From: Bacilli bacterium
Lineage (GTDB): Bacteria > Bacillota_I > Bacilli_A > RF39 > UBA660
NCBI GenBank assembly: GCA_028685445.1
Contig: JAQUDY010000024.1
Span: 1-10,570, forward strand
Length of the DNA stretch: 10,570 bases
Direction of reading: 5' to 3'
Below are positions 1 through 5,364 of the stretch, piece after piece. The notes under the pieces are model-generated. The model was given only the letters and a program-made list of their open reading frames with translations. It was not told where the DNA came from and did not search any database. Both the position numbers and the translations under genes were made by a program. Position 1 is the stretch's first letter. Each line of letters starts with the position of its first letter.

Positions 1-1
1 T

Positions 2-289
2 GCTAAAACAAATACTCGTAGCGCAGGTTTTACAATAGAGGAACGAAATAAATTTTCTAATATATTAAACAATGGTTTTATTGATACTTTTCGATATCTA
101 AATCCAGATATTTCTGATAAATATACTTGGTGGAGTTATATGGGAAATGCTAGAGCAAATAATACAGGATGGAGAATTGACTATTTTTTAATTTCAGAAA
201 TTTTAAAAGATAAACTTAAAAATTCAATCATATATGATCAAGTTCTAGGAAGTGATCATTGTCCCGTAGGAATAGAGATAGATTTGTGA
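2..289 (+). CDS. exoA: Exodeoxyribonuclease III (ExoA/XthA), C-terminal part
   Basis: This is the last 95 codons of an AP endonuclease/3'-5' exonuclease of the ExoIII family, a cytoplasmic base-excision repair enzyme; the 5' part lies before the window. Visible family signatures are the SAGFT-EER segment, GFIDTFRYL, the WWSY...GWRIDYF block and the C-terminal LGSDHCPVGIEI block. In the last block the Asp-His pair (fragment residues 85-86) is the conserved catalytic pair of the endonuclease/exonuclease/phosphatase fold. The stop is TGA, which argues for the standard bacterial code. It reads in the same direction as rpsB but is separated from it by a gap of about 175 bases with its own promoter, so it is probably a separate unit. 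No strong terminator follows it. The gene symbol is chosen by similarity to the Bacillus form; xth is the equivalent name. Confidence 0.93.
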   Translation, partial: AKTNTRSAGFTIEERNKFSNILNNGFIDTFRYLNPDISDKYTWWSYMGNARANNTGWRIDYFLISEILKDKLKNSIIYDQVLGSDHCPVGIEIDL

Positions 290-321
290 AAAGTTGTTTT
301 CTAAATTTAATTAGGTTTTAA

Positions 322-350
322 TTGTAAACTTGGTTATTATTTGTTACAAT
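322..350 (+). promoter_or_regulatory. Sigma-A promoter of the rpsB-tsf operon
   Basis: A -35 box TTGTAA (322-327) and a -10 box TACAAT (345-350) are separated by exactly 17 bases. The -10 is extended by TG at 342-343 (TGTTACAAT, one base before the hexamer). Transcription should start near 356-358, giving a leader of about 110 bases before rpsB. The assignment rests on consensus match and placement. Confidence 0.7.
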
Positions 351-355
351 AATAA

Positions 356-425
356 TGGTTTTTAAACCAAATATACACATTTATTGATTAAATAATTCTA
401 GTGGCCATAAGGTTGAGTTATTTAA
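356..425 (+). promoter_or_regulatory. Structured rpsB leader, candidate S2 autoregulatory RNA
   Basis: Two hairpins can be drawn by eye in the 5' leader. The first, TGGTTTTTAAACCA (356-369), lies at the predicted transcript 5' end. The second pairs 388-398 with 415-425 over 11 base pairs with one G-U wobble. It encloses a four-base bulge (TAGT, 399-402) and an inner GGCC/GGTT helix closed by an ATAA loop (403-414). The GC-rich island around AGTGGCCATAAGGTTGAG stands out in an otherwise very AT-rich leader, which suggests selection. Ribosomal protein S2 is known to repress its own mRNA in some bacteria, so a binding site for S2 is a reasonable inference but not shown. Confidence 0.4.
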
Positions 426-448
426 AAAGATATAAATGGAAGAAAAAC

Positions 449-455
449 AAAGGAG
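449..455 (+). promoter_or_regulatory. Ribosome binding site that fixes the rpsB start
   Basis: AAAGGAG ends 10 bases before the ATG at 466. An upstream in-frame ATG at 436 lies 5' of this site, has no Shine-Dalgarno sequence of its own, and would add ten residues that do not look like S2. The start at 466 is therefore preferred. Confidence 0.85.
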
Positions 456-465
456 AGTGTTTTAT

Positions 466-1404
466 ATGGCTGTTGTTTCTATGAATTATTTATTAGAAGC
501 AGGTGTTCATTTTGGACATCAAACAAAAAGATGGAATCCTAAAATGAAGGATTATATCTTTACTGCTAGAGATGATATTTATATTATCAATCTAGAAAAG
601 ACTGTAGAATGCATTGAAAATGCCTACGAAGAAATTAAAAAAATCGCTGATAATGGAGGTTCTTTCTTATTTGTTGGAACCAAAAAACAAGCACAAGAGG
701 CTTCTAAAGAAGAAGCGGAACGTAGTGAGTCTTTTTATGTTATAGAAAGATGGTTAGGTGGAACTTTAACTAATTTTAGAACAATAAGAAGAAGAGTTAG
801 ACGATTAGAAGAAATCGAAAAGATGGAAGCTAATGGATTGTTTGAAGTATTACCTAAAAAAGAAGTAATAGGATTAAAAAAAGAATATGAAAAATTAAAT
901 AAAGTATTATGTGGTATTCGAGATATGGAAAAATTACCAGATGCTTTAATAATAACAGATCCAAAAAAAGAAATAAACGCCATTCGTGAGGCTAGAATAT
1001 TAAATATTCCTATTTTTGGAATCGTTGATACTAATTGTGATCCAGATGATGTTGATTTTGTTATTCCTGGAAATGATGATGCAGTTCGTTCTGTAAAGGT
1101 TATTTTAGGAGTTTTAACAAACGCTATTTGCGAGTCACGAAATTTAGAAATGGTGGATTATATAACTGATGAAGATAAAACCAAGAAAGATAAAAATATA
1201 GTTCCAGTCAAAACAGTAAAAGAAGTAGTAGTTGAATCTTTAGAAGAAGAATCAACTAAAGCAAAAATAGCTGAAGAAAAAGCAGCAGAAGAAGCAGATT
1301 TAACATTAAAAACAGTAACAGAATTAAAAGCTTTAGCTAAAAAACAAGGAATTAAAGGTTATTCAACAATGAAAAAAGATGATCTTATCAAAGTTCTAAA
1401 ATAG
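466..1404 (+). CDS. rpsB: 30S ribosomal protein S2 with a C-terminal Rho_N/SAP-like extension
   Basis: S2 is a late-assembling protein of the small ribosomal subunit, near the mRNA exit side. The start at 466 gives 312 residues beginning [20 protein letters not shown], the classic S2 N-terminus. The [13 protein letters not shown] signature is at residues 95-107, and the [12 protein letters not shown] and [20 protein letters not shown] segments follow. The S2 fold should end near residue 235. What follows is unusual: a charged linker rich in Lys, Glu and Ala, then residues 279-312 (1300-1401) with the pattern LKxLAKKxGIKGYSxMKKxxLI, which resembles the small helix-extended-loop-helix of Rho N-terminal/SAP-like domains. 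Typical S2 proteins are about 230-260 residues, so the tail is an added module, probably nucleic-acid binding by inference. It is the first gene of an operon with tsf, 14 bases downstream. Confidence 0.96.
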   Translation: MAVVSMNYLLEAGVHFGHQTKRWNPKMKDYIFTARDDIYIINLEKTVECIENAYEEIKKIADNGGSFLFVGTKKQAQEASKEEAERSESFYVIERWLGGTLTNFRTIRRRVRRLEEIEKMEANGLFEVLPKKEVIGLKKEYEKLNKVLCGIRDMEKLPDALIITDPKKEINAIREARILNIPIFGIVDTNCDPDDVDFVIPGNDDAVRSVKVILGVLTNAICESRNLEMVDYITDEDKTKKDKNIVPVKTVKEVVVESLEEESTKAKIAEEKAAEEADLTLKTVTELKALAKKQGIKGYSTMKKDDLIKVLK

Positions 1405-1418
1405 AAAGGCATGATAAT

Positions 1419-2288
1419 ATGATTGATGCAAAATTAGTTGCAGAATTAAGAAAACTAACTGGAGCTGGTATGCTAGATTGCAAAAAAGCTTTAGTAGAAA
1501 CAAATGGAAATATTGATAAAGCAGTTGACTATTTAAGAGAAAAAGGAATTGCAAAAGCAGGTAAAAAAGCTGAAAGGATAGCAGCAGAAGGACTGGCAAA
1601 TATTTATATTGATAATAACAAAGCTGTTATTTTAGAAGTTAATAGTGAAACAGATTTTGTAAGTAAAAATGAAGAATTTATCAATATGATAGACTTAATA
1701 GGAAAAACAATTCTAAATAACGATCCTAAAACCAAAGAAGAAGCTGATTTACTTGATACAGGTGAAGGAAACATTAGTGATTTAATAATTGCAAAAACAG
1801 CTAAAATTGGTGAAAAATTATCATTCAGAAGATATGAAATAATTACTAAAAATGATAACCAAAACTTTGGTTCATACCTTCATATGGGAGGAAAAATTGC
1901 TTCTTTAGTTGTTTTAGAAGGAGCTAATACTGAAGTTGCAAAAGATGTTGCTATGCAAGCAGCTGCAATGAAACCAGAATATATCTCACAAGACGAAGTA
2001 CCAGTAGAAGTTATAGAAAAAGAAAAAAAGATTTTAACAGAAGAAGTCATTAATGAAGGTAAACCATCAGAAATCGCTGATAAGATTGTTCTAGGTAAAA
2101 TAAACAAGTATTTTAAAGAAATATGTTTAATAAACCAAACCTTTATTAAAGATGGTGATATTGACGTAGAAACTTATGTTAAAAATAATGAAGGTAAAGT
2201 GTTAAATATGATTCGCTACGAGGTTGGCGAAGGTATAGAAAAAAGAAATGAAAACTTCGCTGAAGAAGTCATGAATCAAATAAAATAA
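1419..2288 (+). CDS. tsf: Elongation factor Ts
   Basis: EF-Ts is the cytoplasmic nucleotide-exchange factor that releases GDP from EF-Tu. The 289 residues match the usual family length. The N-terminal UBA/TS-N domain covers about residues 4-41 (VAELRKLTGAGMLDCKKAL). The conserved TDFV motif that contacts the EF-Tu nucleotide site is at residues 78-81, in the context VNSETDFVSKNEEF. The HMGGKIASLVVLE segment of the dimerisation core and a C-terminal MIRYEVGEGIEKRNENFAEEV segment are intact. The start is supported by GAAAGG (1404-1409) nine bases upstream. It sits directly behind rpsB, the usual rpsB-tsf order in bacteria, and is likely cotranscribed from the promoter at 322-350. Nothing in the sequence suggests damage. 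Confidence 0.97.
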   Translation: MIDAKLVAELRKLTGAGMLDCKKALVETNGNIDKAVDYLREKGIAKAGKKAERIAAEGLANIYIDNNKAVILEVNSETDFVSKNEEFINMIDLIGKTILNNDPKTKEEADLLDTGEGNISDLIIAKTAKIGEKLSFRRYEIITKNDNQNFGSYLHMGGKIASLVVLEGANTEVAKDVAMQAAAMKPEYISQDEVPVEVIEKEKKILTEEVINEGKPSEIADKIVLGKINKYFKEICLINQTFIKDGDIDVETYVKNNEGKVLNMIRYEVGEGIEKRNENFAEEVMNQIK

Positions 2289-2298
2289 GTAGGTAATT

Positions 2299-3000
2299 AT
2301 GGATAAAAAATTAAAAATCATAATTGGCATTTTAATCACACTAATATTGTGTAGTCCAATTTTTTATAATTTTATTAAAGACAGAAAGAAAGATGAGCAA
2401 TATTCGTATGTAATTACAAATGATTCTTTAAATTTTAAACAAGAATATGAACAATTAAATTCTGATACAGATAAGTATTTAAATGTAGAAATACCTTCTT
2501 ATGTACCAATTGAATATGTAGATTATGATAAAATATTCGAAATATTAGATAATGGAACGGGAATTATTTATTTTGGTTTTCCAGAGTGTCCTTGGTGTCG
2601 TAACTTAACACCTGTCCTAGCTTCATCTGCTATTGATTATGGAATTGATACTATCTATTATTTTAATAAACATGAGGATAGAAACAGTTTATCATTAAAT
2701 AAAAAAGGAAAAATAGTTACTGATAAAAAAGGCACAAAAGAGTATAATAAATTAATTGATTTGTTAAAAGAAGTTTTACCGGTTTATCGTGGCTTAAACG
2801 ATGATTCAATAAAAAGGCTATATTTTCCTACAGTATTATTTGTTAAAGAAGGAAAAGTTCTAGGTTTAGAACAAACTTTATCTACTTATGCTGAAAGAAT
2901 AGATGGAGATCCTCTAATCCCAATGAGCAAAGCAGAAAAAGATGAGCTTTCTAATATTTTTAAAAACTATTACAAGCAAATTAAACCAAAAAAGAATTGA
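2299..3000 (+). CDS. Membrane-anchored thioredoxin-like protein with a CPWC motif
   Basis: The 233-residue product has one N-terminal hydrophobic segment (about residues 5-26) preceded by lysines, which predicts an anchor with the rest outside the cell. The thioredoxin-like domain follows: GIIYFGFPECPWCRN puts the redox pair at C97 and C100, and RLYFPTVLFV supplies the cis-proline at P177. The stretch between the two is longer than in a plain thioredoxin and has a helical insert with KGTKEYNKLIDLLKEVLP. C18 lies in the hydrophobic segment, but the preceding LIL is a poor lipobox, so a lipoprotein is unlikely. It begins 10 bases after tsf stops, with a weak AAGTAGG site, so it is probably translated from the rpsB-tsf transcript. 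The likely role is thiol-disulfide exchange or disulfide reduction at the cell surface. The specific partner is unknown. It resembles uncharacterised thioredoxin-fold proteins and bacteriocin-accessory-type proteins of Bacillota. Confidence 0.85.
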   Translation: MDKKLKIIIGILITLILCSPIFYNFIKDRKKDEQYSYVITNDSLNFKQEYEQLNSDTDKYLNVEIPSYVPIEYVDYDKIFEILDNGTGIIYFGFPECPWCRNLTPVLASSAIDYGIDTIYYFNKHEDRNSLSLNKKGKIVTDKKGTKEYNKLIDLLKEVLPVYRGLNDDSIKRLYFPTVLFVKEGKVLGLEQTLSTYAERIDGDPLIPMSKAEKDELSNIFKNYYKQIKPKKN

Positions 3001-3017
3001 TAATAGATTCTTTTTTT
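2988..3017 (+). terminator. Possible AT-only terminator at the end of the rpsB operon
   Basis: AAAAAAGAAT (2988-2997) and ATTCTTTTTT (3007-3016) can pair over 10 base pairs with a nine-base loop that contains the stop codon of the thioredoxin-like gene. A run of seven T (3011-3017) forms the end of the 3' arm. The stem has only one G-C pair, so its strength is doubtful. It also overlaps the expected -35 region of the next promoter. Confidence 0.4.
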
Positions 3018-3026
3018 CGTTATTTG

Positions 3027-3035
3027 TGATAAAAT
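3027..3035 (+). promoter_or_regulatory. Extended -10 promoter for the small membrane protein
   Basis: TGATAAAAT gives a TGn extension (3027-3029) and a -10 hexamer TAAAAT (3030-3035). The -35 position 17 bases upstream (ATTCTT) is poor, as is common for extended -10 promoters. Transcription would start near 3042, about 23 bases before the gene. Confidence 0.5.
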
Positions 3036-3064
3036 AGAGTTAGTTAAAATAAAGAAGGTATTTT

Positions 3065-3322
3065 ATGATTAAAAGAATAATCGGTTTATTATTGTCTTTA
3101 TTATTATTTGCTTGGATAGCAGTTATTGCAACTGACTATTATTTAGTAACAAGTGAAAAAGATCCACAGTTTTGTGTGAATTCCGGTGTTAATAACTACT
3201 TTGACGGAACTGTAAAATGGTGCACTGGGTTAGGATATAAAGTATTTAATTATGATCGTGATAGCATCAAAGCAATTCAATTTGGTCCTGCATGGATTAA
3301 AGAAAAAGCATTTAACAATTAA
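3065..3322 (+). CDS. Small membrane protein with two extracytoplasmic cysteines, function unknown
   Basis: I do not recognise a named function. The 85-residue product starts MIKR, followed by a strong transmembrane segment (about residues 5-24, rich in Leu, Ile, Ala and Val). The rest is probably outside the membrane. Two cysteines (C37 in PQFCVNSG and C52 in VKWCTGLGYKV) could form a disulfide. The sequence around YFDGTVKWCTGLGYKVFNYDR recalls short single-pass proteins of Bacillota whose conserved part is a DGT...GLGYKV block; this is from memory and not a database match. A good ribosome site, AGAAGG (3053-3058), lies six bases before the ATG, so the gene is real. It has its own promoter and ends against a bidirectional terminator. 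Its position next to a CPWC thioredoxin-like gene suggests, but does not prove, a redox link. Confidence 0.8.
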   Translation: MIKRIIGLLLSLLLFAWIAVIATDYYLVTSEKDPQFCVNSGVNNYFDGTVKWCTGLGYKVFNYDRDSIKAIQFGPAWIKEKAFNN

Positions 3323-3329
3323 TAGTCAA

Positions 3330-3371
3330 AAAATAGAGATTAGATTTCTAATAAATCATAATCTCTATTTT
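3330..3371. terminator. Bidirectional terminator between the small membrane protein and gspE
   Basis: AAAATAGAGATTA (3330-3342) pairs perfectly with TAATCTCTATTTT (3359-3371). The helix continues inward with GATTT (3343-3347) against AAATC (3353-3357), leaving one bulged A and a five-base loop. On the minus strand the stem runs into six T, a good intrinsic terminator for the ATPase gene. On the plus strand it ends in TTTTC and should act more weakly. The minus-strand stop codon (3340-3342) lies inside the stem. Confidence 0.8.
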
Positions 3372-4683
3372 CATTGTTAGTTATACTATCTTCAATAGTG
3401 TTTTCTAAACCTAAATTACTATTTGATCCTAAATCATCTTCGAGATCAATCAATTTTAGTATTTCTTCAAAAGTTGTTTCTCCTTCTATTACTTTAGCAA
3501 GACCATCTTGAAGCATTGTAATAGTTCCAGAAGAATAAACTAGTTTTCTCAGCTCTGACTTTGTTACATTTCCAGTAATAGCATCTTGTATTTCTTGATT
3601 TAATCTTAATACTTCATGAATAGCAATTCTACCAGAGTATCCATTGTGACATTCAAGACATCCAATAGGAACATAAATGTTTTCTACATCAATGTTTAAT
3701 GCTTTTTGAAAGACACTTTTTTCGTACTCATTTGCTGGTTTTGAACCACGGCATTTTTTGCATAATCTTCTTGCTAATTTTTGAGAAACGATTCCAGTTA
3801 AAGCTGAACCTAATAAATATCTTTCTACCTCCATATCAAGTAATCTTTCGATGGTATTAAGAGAATTATTAGTATGAATAGTAGATAAAACTAAATGTCC
3901 AGTAATAGCAGCACGAACAGCAATTCTAGCTGTTTCATCATCTCTTATTTCACCAATCATAATTATATCTGGATCTTGTCTTAAAATACTTCTTAGAGCG
4001 CTAGCAAAAGAAAGTCCTATATCTGAAATTACTTGAACTTGGTTGATACCATCTAAATTCATTTCTATAGGATCCTCTACAGTAATAATATTTCTATCTT
4101 CAGTATTTAGTCTTTGTAAAATCGAGTATACAGTAGTCGATTTACCAGTACCAGTAGCTCCAGTAACTAAAATAATTCCATTTGGTTCTGCTATCATTTT
4201 TAAAACTTTTTCAAAGTTTTGTTTATTAAAATCAAGTTCTTCTATCCCCGCAGTACTCATTGAATAGTCTAAAATACGAACAACAATTTTTTCTCCTATG
4301 TTTGTTGGTAAACTAGAAACACGAAGATCTATATTAGTATTTTCTAAATTGTTTTTTATCGCTCCATCTTGAGGAACTCTAGATTCAGTTATATTCATTC
4401 CTGCTATTATTTTAATTCTAGTAATCATATTTTTTTGAACATATAATGGGACTAAACTATAATCAAATAAAGTTCCATCTATTCTGATTCTAATTTTTAA
4501 ACCTTCATCAGAAGGATCGAAGTGAATATCAGAGGCTCCCTGTTTTATAGCATCTAAAATTATCATATTAACAATATCTGTTATAGGAGTTTCTTCAAAA
4601 TTAAAACTAATTAGTTTTGTATTAGTACCTGTTAATTGTGATGCATCTAAAGTCACACCACTATTAGAAGTATCTTGAACCAT
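3340..4683 (-). CDS. GspE/PilB-family secretion or pilus assembly ATPase
   Basis: This 447-residue protein is a hexameric cytoplasmic ATPase of the type II secretion/type IV pilus/competence class, which powers pilin assembly at the membrane. All core motifs are present: Walker A GATGTGKS (175-182), Asp box TVEDPIE (201-207), Walker B DPDIIMIGEIRD with the catalytic Glu at 245, and His box GHLVLSTIHTNN (262-273). A zinc tetracysteine lies at C308, C311, C342 and C345, a mark of the GspE/PilB branch and absent from shorter ComGA forms. The N-terminal ASDIHFDP region marks the start of the N2 domain. The preceding N1 domain of full PilB/GspE (about 560 residues) is missing. An acidic, Asn-rich tail (about 410-447) ends the protein. 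The start has a perfect AGGAGG seven bases upstream. It is the only minus-strand gene here, with its own promoter. The prepilin gene at the window end is a plausible partner. Confidence 0.93.
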   Translation of the reverse strand: MVQDTSNSGVTLDASQLTGTNTKLISFNFEETPITDIVNMIILDAIKQGASDIHFDPSDEGLKIRIRIDGTLFDYSLVPLYVQKNMITRIKIIAGMNITESRVPQDGAIKNNLENTNIDLRVSSLPTNIGEKIVVRILDYSMSTAGIEELDFNKQNFEKVLKMIAEPNGIILVTGATGTGKSTTVYSILQRLNTEDRNIITVEDPIEMNLDGINQVQVISDIGLSFASALRSILRQDPDIIMIGEIRDDETARIAVRAAITGHLVLSTIHTNNSLNTIERLLDMEVERYLLGSALTGIVSQKLARRLCKKCRGSKPANEYEKSVFQKALNIDVENIYVPIGCLECHNGYSGRIAIHEVLRLNQEIQDAITGNVTKSELRKLVYSSGTITMLQDGLAKVIEGETTFEEILKLIDLEDDLGSNSNLGLENTIEDSITNNENRDYDLLEI

Positions 4684-4712
4684 AAAGCTTCCTCCTATTT
4701 TATTCTCTTATA

Positions 4713-4741
4713 ATTATACTTCAAAAATAATTGTTTATCAA
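4713..4741 (-). promoter_or_regulatory. Sigma-A promoter of the gspE-like gene
   Basis: Read on the minus strand, TTGATA (complement of 4736-4741) and TATAAT (complement of 4713-4718) are 17 bases apart, close to the ideal promoter. Transcription should begin near 4706, about 23 bases before the start codon. It points away from the valS-unit promoter, only seven bases from that promoter's -35 box. Confidence 0.78.
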
Positions 4742-4748
4742 CTTAAAC

Positions 4749-4777
4749 TTGATTATTTTTTAATCATAATATATAAT
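4749..4777 (+). promoter_or_regulatory. Sigma-A promoter of the T-box/HD/valS unit
   Basis: TTGATT (4749-4754) and a perfect TATAAT (4772-4777) are 17 bases apart. The start of transcription should be near 4784, just before the T-box Stem I. The spacer carries the inverted repeat TGATTA-TTTTT-TAATCA (4750-4766), which might be an operator but may also be chance in such AT-rich DNA. Confidence 0.75.
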
Positions 4778-4794
4778 ATACTTAAGTTTTCAAT

Positions 4795-4981
4795 GATGCT
4801 GAGGAGTATTATATAGATATTTATAGAGAGTTAATGATTGGTGGGAATTAACAATAGAAATATAAGAATGTTGTAGCTGAGAAAAAATCGTTAATATGCG
4901 TTAAATATTTTGAGAATAACAATAGTTATAAAAGTAAGGTGGTACCACGAACTTTCGTCCTTACATTTATAACTTTTTTTT
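4795..4981 (+). promoter_or_regulatory. T-box riboswitch sensing uncharged tRNA-Val
   Basis: The leader has the standard T-box parts. Stem I base: GATGCTG (4795-4801) can pair in part with TAGC (4874-4877) beside a K-turn-like GATG/TGAG. Specifier loop: AGTA (4805-4808) faces GAA (4866-4868), stacked on TTATAT/ATATAA (4809-4814 with 4860-4865). The distal helix GTTAAT/ATTAAC (4830-4835 with 4847-4852) carries a GGTGGGA apical loop and an AGAGAG bulge side. The T-box core AAGGTGGTACCACG is at 4936-4949. The specifier is read as GTT (Val) at 4870-4872, one base further from GAA than usual; TGT (Cys) at 4869-4871 is the in-register alternative. The antiterminator bulge TGGT (4940-4943) pairs with ACCA, which fits the A73 discriminator of tRNA-Val and not the U73 of tRNA-Cys. 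The valS gene downstream agrees. Uncharged tRNA-Val should favour read-through. Confidence 0.92.
4925..4981 (+). terminator. Regulated terminator of the T-box leader
   Basis: GTTATAAAAGTAAGG (4925-4939) pairs with CCTTACATTTATAAC (4959-4973), 14 of 15 positions matching, followed by eight T (4974-4981). The 5' arm and loop contain the T-box core, so this stem and the antiterminator exclude each other. That is the expected off-state of the riboswitch. Confidence 0.88.
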
Positions 4982-4996
4982 AAAAAAGGAGTTATG

Positions 4997-5341
4997 ATGT
5001 ATAAAGAATTTGATGATTTTGTTAGTTTTTTTGATTTAAATGATAACAGTATAAATCGAAAAAAATTTCATTCACAAAGAGTGACACTTATAAGTGTTAA
5101 AATAGCTGAGGCTTTAGGATGGTCTTATCATGATATCTTACTAGCAAAACAAATAGGACATATCCATGATATTGGAAAATTTGATGAATGGACAACATTT
5201 AATAAATTTGGTAATAATAAATTTGGCCATGGAGAGCATGGTGTTAACATTCTTAAAAAAAATAATTATATTAATAAATATAATATTAATTCGGAAGATT
5301 ATAACACTGTTTACGAAGCTGTTTATTATCAAAATAAATGA
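4997..5341 (+). CDS. Truncated HD-domain protein, first gene of the valS unit
   Basis: The product looks like a metal-dependent phosphohydrolase of the HD superfamily cut short at the C-terminus. With the start at 4997 it has 114 residues. H25 (KKFHSQRV), the HD pair H57-D58 (IGHIHDIGKF) and H78/H81 (FGHGEHGVNIL) are visible. It ends at ...YEAVYYQNK, where relatives I recall read something like AIKNHNK and continue for roughly 80-100 residues, including a later Asp that completes the metal site. That part is absent: only 23 bases separate the stop from valS. Of two adjacent ATG codons, 4994 lies two bases from AAGGAG (4986-4991) and 4997 lies five bases away, so 4997 is preferred. Translation signals are good, so it may still be made. 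Either a decaying remnant or a mini-HD protein; substrate unknown. Confidence 0.72.
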   Translation: MYKEFDDFVSFFDLNDNSINRKKFHSQRVTLISVKIAEALGWSYHDILLAKQIGHIHDIGKFDEWTTFNKFGNNKFGHGEHGVNILKKNNYINKYNINSEDYNTVYEAVYYQNK

Positions 5342-5364
5342 ATATTTAGAAAAGAGGATAAAAG

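Noticed and set aside
287..289. Mycoplasma-type code with TGA read as Trp
   Set aside because: TGA ends four frames at the expected family ends for the exonuclease and murB, and Trp is written TGG throughout.
301..319. Weak hairpin CTAA...TTAG followed by GTTTT as an exonuclease terminator
   Set aside because: Only four sure base pairs and a short T run; too weak to call.
436..465. Upstream in-frame ATG that would lengthen S2 by ten residues
   Set aside because: The Shine-Dalgarno AAAGGAG lies after this ATG and serves the ATG at 466, and the added residues are unlike the conserved S2 N-terminus.
735..983. Antisense reading frames inside rpsB, tsf, gspE, valS and proS
   Set aside because: They are by-products of AT-rich coding sequence; none has a ribosome site, promoter or recognisable domain, while the opposite strand carries well-conserved genes.
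2350..2355. Lipoprotein signal around C18 of the thioredoxin-like protein
   Set aside because: The residue before the cysteine is Leu, where a small residue is required, so a plain membrane anchor is more likely.
4741..4787. Repeated ACTTAA elements around the valS-unit promoter as an operator
   Set aside because: Six-base AT-rich matches are expected by chance here, and the second copy is a simple palindrome without a matching partner.
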